Shown piece after piece: positions 28,026 through 36,073 of a stretch of DNA of 36,073 bases. Numbering within the stretch: the first letter of the stretch is position 1; every line of letters starts with the position of its first letter. The notes beneath the pieces were generated by a model. It was given only the letters and a program-made list of their open reading frames with translations, did no database searches and was not told where the DNA came from. Position numbers and translations under genes: made by a program. Origin of the DNA: CAWDDA01 sp963813345 (GTDB lineage Bacteria; Acidobacteriota; Blastocatellia; RBC074); contig CAWEYR010000017.1 of the NCBI GenBank assembly GCA_963813345.1, positions 1 to 36,073 on the forward strand, read 5' to 3'.

Positions 28026-28437
28026 ATGCAATCACATCGTTCTTCGATTTTTCTTCGACGTGTACTGGCGGCGGATGCGCTGACCTGCTTTGCATCAGGA
28101 TTGTTATTGGTATTCGCGGCAGATGTTCTCGAGCAGGATGTGGGGCTGCCGACAAGCCTGTTGCGCTATGCCGGAATCAGTTTGATTCCTTTGGCTGCGT
28201 TCCTTGTCTATCTGGCAAGGCGGGAGGCACTGTCGCAATCGATGGTCTGGACGGTCATCGTTTTGAACTTGCTCTGGACTGCAGGCAGCTTTCTGCTCCT
28301 GCTTACCGGATGGGCTGCTCCGACCGGGTTCGGATTACGCGTTCATCATCGCCCAGGCGATGGGCGTGGCCGTGTTTGCCGGTTTGGAGTACGTTGGATT
28401 GAAACAGTCAGCAGCGGCTAAGGCTGTTCCCGCCTAG
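28026..28437 (+). CDS. Small four-TM membrane protein (one frameshift near the end)
   Basis: I do not recognise a specific family. Four membrane segments are predictable: VLAADALTCFASGLLLVFAADVL, LLRYAGISLIPLAAFLVYLA, SMVWTVIVLNLLWTAGSFLLLLTG, and FIIAQAMGVAVFAGLEYVGL. The fourth is read only after a frame change near 28325, which replaces an Arg-rich end (HHRPGDGRGRVCRF) with the hydrophobic segment and a short tail LKQSAAAKAVPA ending at 28437. The start at 28026 (MQSHRSS) is preferred over the ATG at 28008 because GGAGG lies between them. Its position opposite the XRE regulator suggests it is the regulated gene. Confidence 0.72.
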
Positions 28438-28450
28438 GGATCGGAGCATG

Positions 28451-28507
28451 GAGTTCAAGCTTTAGCTTGCTGGTATCAATGTAGACCCCAAGCTAAAGCT
28501 TGAACTC
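28451..28507. repeat. Palindromic repeat, family A, copy A6
   Basis: Core arms CAAGCTTTAGCTTG (28456-28469) and CAAGCTAAAGCTTG (28489-28502), with GAGTT/AACTC outside and a 19-nt loop. It has no outer tandem units. It fills the gap between convergent genes. Confidence 0.92.
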
Positions 28508-28516
28508 AAACCACTG

Positions 28517-31154
28517 CTATTTGACGGTACGTGGCCGTTTCCGTGGCTTGTTAGTGACGGGCTTTCGATCGTCATCATCGTCATCGTCGATCACCCTGAC
28601 AAACGCGCTTCGCACAGGAGCGGGCATTTGAGAATCTGCTCCCTTCACCGATTTCCAGATCACTTCGTTGAATTCGATATCGGGCAGCGTGTCTTCCTTG
28701 CTGAAATCCCAGCTAGCCGATTGCTGAGCGCCCGGAGCATTTGGCGCATTCAACTCGTCAAGCGGAATGCGGGCGGCACGCACCTTGAATGGTGTCAGAT
28801 CAGGCTTGTCGGTGAAACTGTTGTACATCGGCGTCGCGGCAGCATCATATTGACTCATCGGAGGAAGTCCGAGGATCAGCTCCATCGTTCTCAACATTCC
28901 TGACGTCGTGTACATTGTCGAGTCTACAAATTTCCGCTTCGTGTAAGGGCTTACTACAAGTGCATTCGACCGGTGAGCGTCCACGTGATCGGGTCCATTC
29001 TGTGCATCGTCTTCGAGAACAAAGACGGCCGTGGTTGCCCAGTATTTGCTTGCACTGATTGCCTCGATAAGCCTGCCAACGGCCAGATCGTTCTCAGCTA
29101 CATACGCACGTGGAGTCGGAACTCCCGGCCGCGTTCCCTGAGTGTGATCATTTCCCAGGCGCACAATTTGAAACTTCGGAAGATTTCCATTCGCTTCATA
29201 TTCGCGAAACTCTTTGAGCCACGCATCAACGCGCGCGCCGTCAGTGATCGCCAGGTTGTATGGAGGGAAGATCGGACTGAAGTTTCCGATAAGAGCTTCT
29301 TCCATCGTGTAGTACTCATCTCCCGGCTTCCGGTCGAGATTCTCACTCGCAACACCACCACCACCTGCCTTCACGTCCTTCACTCCGACAAACTCGCCAT
29401 AACTGCGAAAACTGATGCCTGCACGTTTGCAATAATCCCAGATGTAACCTTTGGTCGGCCGCGCAACCTTCTTGCTTCCCTCGTAATCGTAGGTCCGGCC
29501 GCGATTGGAATAGTTCGTCGGCCACGTCTTCTCAGTGTAGTCCGTCGCATATGCAGCCATTGACCAGTTGTGGCCGTCAGCCGAGACTTCGGCATCAACA
29601 TAAAAGTTATCGAGCAGCACAAACTCGCGGGCGAGCGCGTGCTGATTCGGAGTTACATCCTCACCGAAAAGACAGAGCGAAGGATCTCCATTGCCTTCGG
29701 GCATGTCACCGAAAACCTGATCGTAGGTTCTGTTCTCCTTGACGACATAGATCACATGTTTGATCGGTGACTGGTCGCCGAGACGAACCGGAATCGCATT
29801 TGGACCCCTCGGGGCGCGCGCGGCCTTGAGCAGCTCATCAGTGTACGGAGAATTGGCGTAAACGCGTTTTGTCAGGCTCTTCAGCCTGGCACTTGCCGGC
29901 ACATCGATGATCGACACCGTCCCTTTAAGCATGGTGCCAATATGTTGCGTATTCGCATCGCGACGTTTGTAAGGAGTGGGGCCCTTTGGATTGGCTCCGC
30001 TCGCAACGCCTTTTCCATTGGCGACAAAAAGTTTTCGGCCATCACGACTCGCTCGGACCGAAGTCGGATACCAGCCCGTTGGAACGAACCCGACAACTTT
30101 ACTCTCTCCCCGTTTTGATCGAACGTGCGCGGCCACATCGACAATCGCAACGTTATTGTTGTCCGCGTTCGCGATGTAGAGCGTGCGGTTATCAGCCGAA
30201 AGAGCGACCGCGTTAGGCGTGCTCCCGATCGGAGATTTTGGATGGAGCGCCGTCGAGATGGCCTCGACTTCCTTGTTAACTCGCGGTGTCGATGACCGAG
30301 ACCGTGTTGCTGTTGGCGTTGGCAACAAACAGAGTGCGGCCATCGCGCGTAATCTCGAGATCGTTCGGATGATCGCCGGCCGCAACGCGTGTCACCTCGG
30401 CCAGATGTCTGAGCATCAATCACCGAAACATTGCGACTGCCCCAGTTACTTACATAAACTCGTTTGCCGTCAGGTGCGATGAGACAGTCGTAGGGATATT
30501 CGCCGACGTCAATCTTCTTGATCACACTTTGAGTCGCGAGATCTACAACTGCCACCTTGTTTGACAGATTCTCAGCTACAAACAATCGCTTGCCATCTGG
30601 CGTAACGGAGATGCCCGCCGGAAACGCGAACTCACCTCGCCCCGCACGACGAGCTTCAGCGCGCCCTCGATCGTCAAGCGCGTGATACTCACTGGTCCCG
30701 AGGGCGATCTTTCCCTTCTCGGTTGCTTTGCCGTTTGCAAAATCGAAGACCAGAACTTCATTGTCATCTCCGCCTGAAACAAAGAAGCGGTCTCCGGCTG
30801 GGTGCGAACGCCAGACCGAGCCACGACTTGCGGACCTTGATGACCTGAACACTCTTTTGAGCTTGCAGGTCTATGACATCGATCGTCTGGTCACCCTGAC
30901 CGTTCGTCGTCACGAGCAGATAACGCTCATCGTTACTCATGACCATGTTGAGGGGCAGATCACTGACTGCAATCTGGAGCCCTTCAGGCGTAATCGTCCA
31001 GCCGTTCGGAAGAAGCATTCCCTGAGTGAGTTTTGCCGGGAAGTGTTCGAGCGGACCGTGGCTGCGCGCTCTGACTCGCTACACGCGAGACATTGATGAG
31101 AGCAAGAGGAAGGAAGAGAAGTAAGAGTGCGAATCGCGCGACTCGGAATTGCAT
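28517..31154 (-). CDS. Bifunctional YncE-like beta-propeller / alkaline-phosphatase-superfamily phosphoesterase (four frameshifts)
   Basis: An exported protein with a signal peptide (VARFALLLLFLPLALINVSRV). A seven-bladed YncE-like propeller follows (GWTITPEGLQIAVSDLPLNMV, FPAGISVTPDGKRLFVAENLSNKVAVVDLAT, PNAVALSADNRTLYIANADNNNVAIVDV, VGFVPTGWYPTSVRASRDGRKLFVANGKG). The C-terminal phosphoesterase domain contains IKHVIYVVKENRTYDQVFGDMPEGNGDP, DAEVSADGHNWSMAAYATDY, VRLGNDHTQGTRPG and VFVLEDDAQNGPDHVDAHRS with the metal ligands. It ends in an Asp run and a basic tail (IDDDDDDDRKP, then RKRPRTVK). Frame changes occur near 31035, 30830, 30405 and 30280. The start is fixed by AGGAGG 5 nt before the ATG at 31152-31154. 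The restored length is about 880 residues. The substrate is unknown; related proteins are annotated as phosphatases or phospholipase C-like. Confidence 0.88.
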
Positions 31155-31225
31155 GAGGGCCTCCTGGAGCTTGTGGATGTGAATCAGGATCGTATCATTT
31201 GTATGAAATGGCGACTACTCCTAAG

Positions 31226-31308
31226 GTACGTTGTACCGGCGTTTAGCCGGAATCGTGAGTCGAGTGGCTCGAATGTCACGATTCCGGCTAAACGCCGGTA
31301 CAACGTAC
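31226..31308. repeat. Palindromic repeat, family B variant, copy B3
   Basis: Perfect 33-nt arms at 31226-31258 and 31276-31308 around a 17-nt loop. The inner part GTACCGGCGTTTAGCCGG followed by AATCGT parallels B1 (GTACCG, TTCAG, CGGAATCGT), differing in the stem middle. It is therefore treated as a variant of family B. Confidence 0.85.
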
Positions 31309-31313
31309 TTTAA

Positions 31314-31330
31314 CTTCAAGCTTTAGCGTG
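31314..31330. repeat. Half-site of repeat family A
   Basis: TTCAAGCTTTAGCGTG matches one arm of family A with one change and has no facing arm nearby. It sits 5 bp after palindrome B3, so two repeat families abut here. Confidence 0.7.
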
Positions 31331-31483
31331 CGTATGCTGAAGGCAAGATTCAGGTTGGCGTGCCAGCGGCGGCCGTGTAAAATGTCCTCGATTGTCTTAT
31401 TCCCCCCCGGCGTTTCCTGCAGCGACAACACAGATGATGTGTGTAGTGTCCCCACACCGATCACTCGCACTGTCTTCTGGTTT

Positions 31484-31546
31484 GGAGTTCAAGCTTAAGC
31501 TTGCTCCTCACACGTTCGATTGAGACCAGCAAGCTAAAGCTTGAAT
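31484..31546. repeat. Palindromic repeat, family A, copy A7 (diverged)
   Basis: Left arm GGAGTTCAAGCTTAAGCTTGCT and right arm AGCAAGCTAAAGCTTGAAT face each other over a roughly 22-nt loop. The left core differs from the standard (TTAAG in place of TTTAG), and the right flank has decayed from AACTC to AATTA. It lies 30 bp before the start of the giant gene. Confidence 0.85.
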
Positions 31547-31575
31547 TAGAAACAAGGTCAACTGAGAGGATTTAG

Positions 31576-34500
31576 ATGTTCGCTAGTCGTTTCTTCCGAA
31601 GAGCCATTATCGTTGGTTTGACTGCCGGAATCATCCTGTGCTCGAGAATCACGCAGCCGGCGCCAAATAAGACACATGCGGCTCCGGTGTTTGCTTCGTT
31701 CACCGTCAATTCACTTCTCGATACTGCTGATATCAACCCGGGTGATGGCGTGTGCGACACCGGTAGCGGGCCGTTTGTACGTTACGTGCAGCGATCCAGG
31801 AGGCTAATGCGCTTGCTGGTGCCGACGTTATCGCCTTCAGCGTCGCAGGGACGATAACCATTGCAACAGTGCTGCCTGCCATTACCGAGCAGGTAACTAT
31901 TACAGGTACTACGACAGGCGTGCTCTTTCAGCCACAGGTTGCAATCGATGCAAACGATCTCGCGATGGGCTTATGGTTCTCATCAACACGCAGCTTCGAC
32001 AAGCTCCAACAGTAGTCGTAAGCGGATTGGCGATACAGAAATGCCGATGCTGGCACGACAGGTATTGGCAATCAGAATCGAACCCGGGGCCGGCGGACTC
32101 GGCTGTATCGAATGTGACAGTTTCAGGATGCTGGTTTGGCTTGAATGACGCTGGAACCGCATCGGCGCGGCCGAATCCAAAACGATATCGGCATATCAAT
32201 CAACAATTCCACAAGCAATCGAATCGGTGGAACTACAGCTGCAGAACGAAATGTGATCTGTGGTTCGGCAGGTCTTGGCGGCATCGTGCTGACGAACAAT
32301 GCCAACAGCAATACAGTTGAAGGAAACTACATTGGCCTGAGGCCGGATGGTACGGGCCCAACGGCTAACAGCTGCTGGAGTTCAGATCATCGGCTCAACC
32401 GAGTAACGTCATTGGCGGCGCCGGTGCAGCCAACCGAAACATCATTTCAGGAAATGGCACAGAGGGAGGGGTTGACGTTACTGATGTCGCAGCACCTGGT
32501 GCCAATCTGATCGCCAATAACTACATTGGCCTGGATGATGATGGCTTGACTGACCGTGGGAATGCCGGTGACGGAATCGACGTGTTCAACGCGGTCGGCA
32601 CTATTATCCGCCAGAATGTAATCTCCGGGAACAATCGAGTCAGGTATCAGGTTGGGTCAAGCCACGATGACTTCGATCGTGGGGAATACTATCGGCCTCG
32701 ACGCGGCAGGAACTGTCGCACGCCCCAACAATGTCGGCGGCATACTGGTAGGTGGTGGAGCACTTGCCAACGCCAGTACCAACAATACGATCGGAGGAAC
32801 GACCGCGGCGGACCGCAATGTCATTTCAGGACATGCGAATGGGAACTTTGCAATCTTCATCCAGGATGGCTCGAACGGAAACCAGGTCTTTGGCAACTAT
32901 ATTGGCACAAACGCGGCTGGTACGGCAGCAATCCCAAATGCCTTTGGCATCGAGATATAACAACGCCACGGGAAACATCATCGGTGCGGTGGGCTCAGGA
33001 CGGAACATCATCTCCGGCAATAGCGCAGGATGGAATCTCACTAAACAACATCGCTGCACCCGGCAACAACCAGATCGTCGGCAACTACATTGGGCTTCAA
33101 CCTGATGGCACAACACCACTCGGGAATGGCGGGGATGGAATCTTTATGGGGAACCCCGGAGTCGTAATGAATATCATCGGCCCGGGCAACGTGATCTCGG
33201 CAAACAGCGACGGCATTCAGCTCGATGTGGGGGCGAATAACAACCGGATCATCGGAAACATCATCGGCCTTGACGCTGGTGGCACGATCGATCTGGGAAA
33301 CAGTCGGTCCGGGATTCAGATTGGCCCAGCCGGCGCCGGATCCGCGGTTGGCAACACCATTGGCGGAACAACTGCAGCCGACCGCAACGTCATCTCGGGC
33401 AATGGAGATAAACGGAATCCAGATTCAGGATGGAGCAGCCAACAATCAGATCCTCGGAAACTATATTGGCACAAACGCCGCAGGGACTGCCGCGGTACCT
33501 AATATGCCAAACGGAATTCTCTTCACCGCAAGTGCTGGAATGGGAAACAATGTCGGCTCTTCAACGCCGGGTTCCGGCAATCTGATTTCGGGCAATCAGC
33601 AGGACGGAATCTCAGTTCGGCGGTGGACAATGACGTCGGAACATCGATCAAGCGGAACCTGATCGGACTGGCTGCCGGTGGAACCACTGCATCCACGAGC
33701 GGGATTCCAAACGGGCAGCATGGGAATCGAGGTCATCGGCAGCTGTGACAAATCTGACAATCGGACGATCTGAAGGCGGGGCAAGTCCCAGCGGCGAGGG
33801 GAACCTGATCGCGTTCAATACACTTGACGGAATCGGTATCACAGCTACCGGACCAGCCAGAGTTCTCATCAGCGAGAATTCGATCTTCAGTAATGGCGCG
33901 ACTCGGAATAGACCTCGCACCCAACGGAGTGAACTCTCGCAAGACGCTGATACCGCTGCACTGAACGGTCCAAATGGACATCAGAACTTCCCCGTGATTA
34001 CTGCAGTAGGAAGTGGGAGTGTCACATATTTCAGGTACCCTCACCAGCGTTGCCAGTACCAGTTTCACACTCGAGTTCTTTTCGAGTGCTACCGCGCGAC
34101 CCTGACGGGCTTTGGCGAAGGGAGAACGTTCCTTGGATCCACAACGGTGACAACCGATGGCTCAGGCAATGCGTCGTTCTTTGTGACGTTTGCGGCTACT
34201 CCACCGCCCGGCGAAGTGGTCACTGCAACCGCCACCAGATCTGTCGCCGGCGTGGTTGATGTCACTTCAGAGTTCTCCCAGTGCCAGCATCGTGCTTCAG
34301 TCAACTGCAGTCGAGTTCGCAGGCTTCGCGGCACGCAGTTACGAGCGTGGAGTTGAGCTTGAATGGAGCACCGGTTTCGAGACCTCAAACCTCGGCTTCA
34401 ATCTTTACCGCGACCGCGGCGGAGAGCGCGAACGGCTCAACCAGTCTTTGATCGCCGGCTCAGCTTTGATGCTCGGCGCGGAAGCGAAACTGCTGTCAGG

Positions 34501-36073
34501 CAATTCCTATCGCTGGTGGGACGCAAGAACTGATGCTGCGGGATCGACCTACTGGGTTGAGTCAATCGACCTCAACGGCACAAGCGAGTGGCACGGGCCC
34601 TTCGGTGTGGTGCCAGGAGACGGCCGTGAGCCACGTTCCGGTCCTCCAAGTCGCGCAGTCATGCTCGGCGAGATCAATCGGCTGATGGCCCAGGGTGACG
34701 GAAGCCACTCAGTCGAACCTCATGCCGTGCTGCCTCCTCTCACGTCTCCCTTGAGGGCCGCTCAGCAGGAGATCGCTTCTCTTCCCGCCGTCAAGATCGG
34801 CGTCGAGCGAGCAGGGTGGTACCGGCTGACACAGCCGCAGCTAATCTCGGCAGGACTCGCAACTGCGATCAATCCGCGAATGCTCCAGCTTTTTGTTGAC
34901 GGCGAGCAGGTTCCGATCTTTGTCTCGGGTGAGCTCGATGGAAAGCTCGATGCCGGGGACACGGTCGAGTTCTACGGGCTCGGTCTCGATATTCCATCGA
35001 CCTCCGAGCGCACTTACTGGCTGATTGAGGGCACGTGAGCCGGGCAGGAGGATTCCGAAGGCTTCCGCAAGCGGTGGCGCAGACCCTCCAGCGAGCTACC
35101 TCCACACTGTGGAACGTGACGAACGGGGAGTTTATTTCTCAAACCTGTTGAATGGGGAGACTGAGAACTTCTTTGGCGCCGTCGTGCGCAATGCTCCGAC
35201 CGAACAATCGTTGACATTGACCCACGTCGATCCTGCCGCCGGCGGTCAGGCAGAGCTCGAGGTGGCACTCCAGGGAGTCACCGTCCAGCCTCATCGCGTC
35301 AGGGTGAGCCTCAACGGATCAGCCATCACGACACTCGACTTCTATGGCAAGGCGCTCGGAAGTGCAAAGGTTCAGGTGCCGCACACTCTCCTCAGAGAGG
35401 GACAGAACACCGTCACCCTTGAAGGTGAGATGGGATCGAGCGACCTGAGCCTTGTGGACCACGTGCGCCTGACCTATTCGCGCAAATATGTCGCTGATTC
35501 AAATCGAGTGTTCGTCACCGCGCCTGGCGGAACGAAAGTCAGGATCGGAGGGTTCACTGCGAGTGACATTCGTGTTTTTGACGTCAGCGATCCAGAGGCA
35601 GTGGTCGAGCTTGAAGGAACAGTCACAGGAGGAAACGGGCAGTTTGGAATTGAGATCACGACCGAAGGCGGCGGTGCAAAGAAACTGTTCGCCGTCTTGA
35701 ATTCGAGCACCGAGAACACAGTTCATCTCAAGTCGAACGCCCCGTCGCGGCTCGCGAGCTTTGCAGGCAGGGGAAACCTCTTTGTGCTCACGCACTCAAC
35801 GCTGACCGAGGCATTGAGGCCTCTCATCGAGCAGCGGAGACGTGATGGATGGCGTGTGGTCGTCGCGGATGTCGAGGATGTCTATGACGAATACAGCTTC
35901 GGGCACAAGACTCCTGAAGCGGTGCGCGAGTGGCTGCGCGCGATGGAAAAGAAGAGCCGGACGATCTCCTATCTGCTCCTTGCCGGTGATGGAAGCTTCG
36001 ACCCGCGCAATTACCTTGGTTTTGGCGATAGCTGACCTCGTACCAGCCAAATCGATTGATACTGCAGTTGCCG
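31576..36073 (+). CDS. Giant secreted beta-helix protein with C25 peptidase-like C-terminus (many frameshifts, 3' end outside window)
   Basis: Starts with a signal peptide (AIIVGLTAGIILC) and a CSLREA-type N-terminal region (FTVNSLLDTADINPGDGVCD, then after a frame change CTLRAAIQEANALAGADVIAFSV). A long right-handed beta-helix follows, with about 20-residue rungs such as IGGTTAADRNVISGN and GNYIGTNAAGTAAVPN (about 32170-33930). Then come a short Ig-like stretch, a module GVELEWSTGFETSNLGFNLYRD through YWVESIDLNGTSEWHGP, and a C25-type region. At least 14 frame changes are needed, but the predicted sequence continues across each without a real gap, so I read one gene of more than 1,490 codons. 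At the right edge the frame changes again (about 36025) and DLVPAKSIDTAVA leads out of the window. Likely surface-located or released; the ligand is unknown. Confidence 0.72.
32170..33930 (+). repeat. Protein-level beta-helix repeats (NxIGGT / NYIGxxxxGT rungs)
   Basis: Successive rungs recur in the three forward frames: IGGTTAAERNVICGS, GNYIGLRPDGTG, NYIGLDDDG, GNTIGLDAAGTVARPNN, IGGTTAADRNVISGH, GNYIGTNAAGTAA, GNYIGLQPDGTTPLGN, GNIIGLDAGGTIDLGN, IGGTTAADRNVISGN, GNYIGTNAAGTAAVPN, RNLIGLAAGGTTA and GNLIAFNTLDGIGI. The alternation of an IGG-type and a NYIG-type rung suggests a two-rung, roughly 45-residue repeat. At DNA level the copies are similar but not identical. Confidence 0.8.
34285..36073 (+). 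other. C25 (gingipain/PorU-like) region of the giant protein
   Basis: After the YR-module, VGVERAGWYRLTQPQLISAGL-type sequence and LQLFVDGEQVPIFVSGELDG...GDTVEFYGLG...TYWLIEG match the domain that precedes the peptidase in PorU-like C25 proteins. Next come YFSNLLNGETENFFGAVV, a beta-sandwich (VRVSLNGSAITTLDFYGKALG), and the start of the C25 fold: LFVLTHSTLTEALRPLIEQRRRDGWRVVVADVEDVYDEYSFG, then ISYLLLAGDGSFDPRNYLGFGD. The catalytic His and Cys are expected further downstream, outside the window, so activity cannot be judged. Frame changes occur near 35035 and 36025. Confidence 0.72.

Larger units (their letters stand above)
31155..31575. promoter_or_regulatory. Divergent intergenic region with three repeat pieces
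   Basis: This 421-bp gap lies between two divergent secreted-protein genes and holds palindrome B3 (31226-31308), a lone half-site of family A (31314-31330) and copy A7 (31484-31546). Between them, 31331-31480 has no visible gene. It contains a seven-C run near 31404-31410, a short ACACA/TGTGT dyad near 31427-31441, and TGTAAAATG near 31375. No promoter could be assigned with confidence. Confidence 0.5.

Noticed and set aside
31331..31480. Search for a tRNA or small RNA in the gap before the giant gene
   Set aside because: No cloverleaf, T-loop consensus or terminator was seen; only short dyads and a C-run are present.
31576..34300. Programmed frameshifting or a block of many small genes in the beta-helix region
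   Set aside because: Frame changes occur at unrelated sequences without slippery site plus structure, and each short frame carries part of the same continuing beta-helix.

Overview
The window looks like chromosomal DNA of an uncultured Acidobacteriota bacterium, probably near Blastocatellia/Pyrinomonadaceae. This is inferred from gene content: a YncE/alkaline-phosphatase fusion, secreted S9 and DUF5117-type proteases, a LigC/Prim-PolC pair, and a beta-helix plus C25-peptidase giant. The gaps are also packed with long palindromic repeats. No rRNA, tRNA, CRISPR array, phage or transposase gene was recognised.

Layout. 20-2032 (-): acyl-CoA ligase followed by a small cupin. 2157-3299 (+): coiled-coil/GAF-like protein. 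3443-7232 (-): MacA-MacB-type tripartite efflux operon (adaptor, ATPase, permease). 7547-12135 (+): lytic transglycosylase, PEGA/TPR protein and sulfatase. 12280-14322 (-): PgeF-like purine nucleoside phosphorylase/laccase protein, translationally coupled to a TPR-TlpA thioredoxin. 14294-15333 (+): AcpS and a CPBP-like membrane protein. 15487-16068 (-): two-TM protein. 16145-19180 (+): secreted S9 peptidase. 19308-20412 (-): DinB-like protein and a ParE/RelE toxin-antitoxin pair. 20522-23122 (-): secreted zinc metalloprotease. 23236-24535 (+): MFS transporter. 24542-27051: convergent LigC-type ligase and Prim-PolC-type polymerase. 27104-28437: XRE regulator divergent from a four-TM protein. 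28517-31154 (-): YncE/phosphoesterase fusion. 31576 to the window end (+): a very large secreted beta-helix protein with a C25 (gingipain/PorU-like) C-terminal part, cut by the window edge.

Two themes cross the whole window. First, at least five families of palindromic intergenic repeats occur. The most frequent is built on CAAGCTTTAGCTTG/CAAGCTAAAGCTTG, with seven full copies and one half copy, in convergent, divergent and codirectional gaps. Some copies reach into genes and supply start-proximal codons or stop codons. Second, many genes are broken by single-base frameshifts, often at short homopolymers, while the protein sequence continues intact in another frame. I read these mostly as sequencing or assembly indels rather than pseudogenes, so the broken genes are listed as whole CDSs with the approximate frame-change positions.

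Much of the content is envelope-facing: efflux, murein turnover, secreted peptidases, sulfatase, phosphoesterase and a giant surface protein. This fits a heterotrophic soil or sediment bacterium that digests polymers outside the cell.
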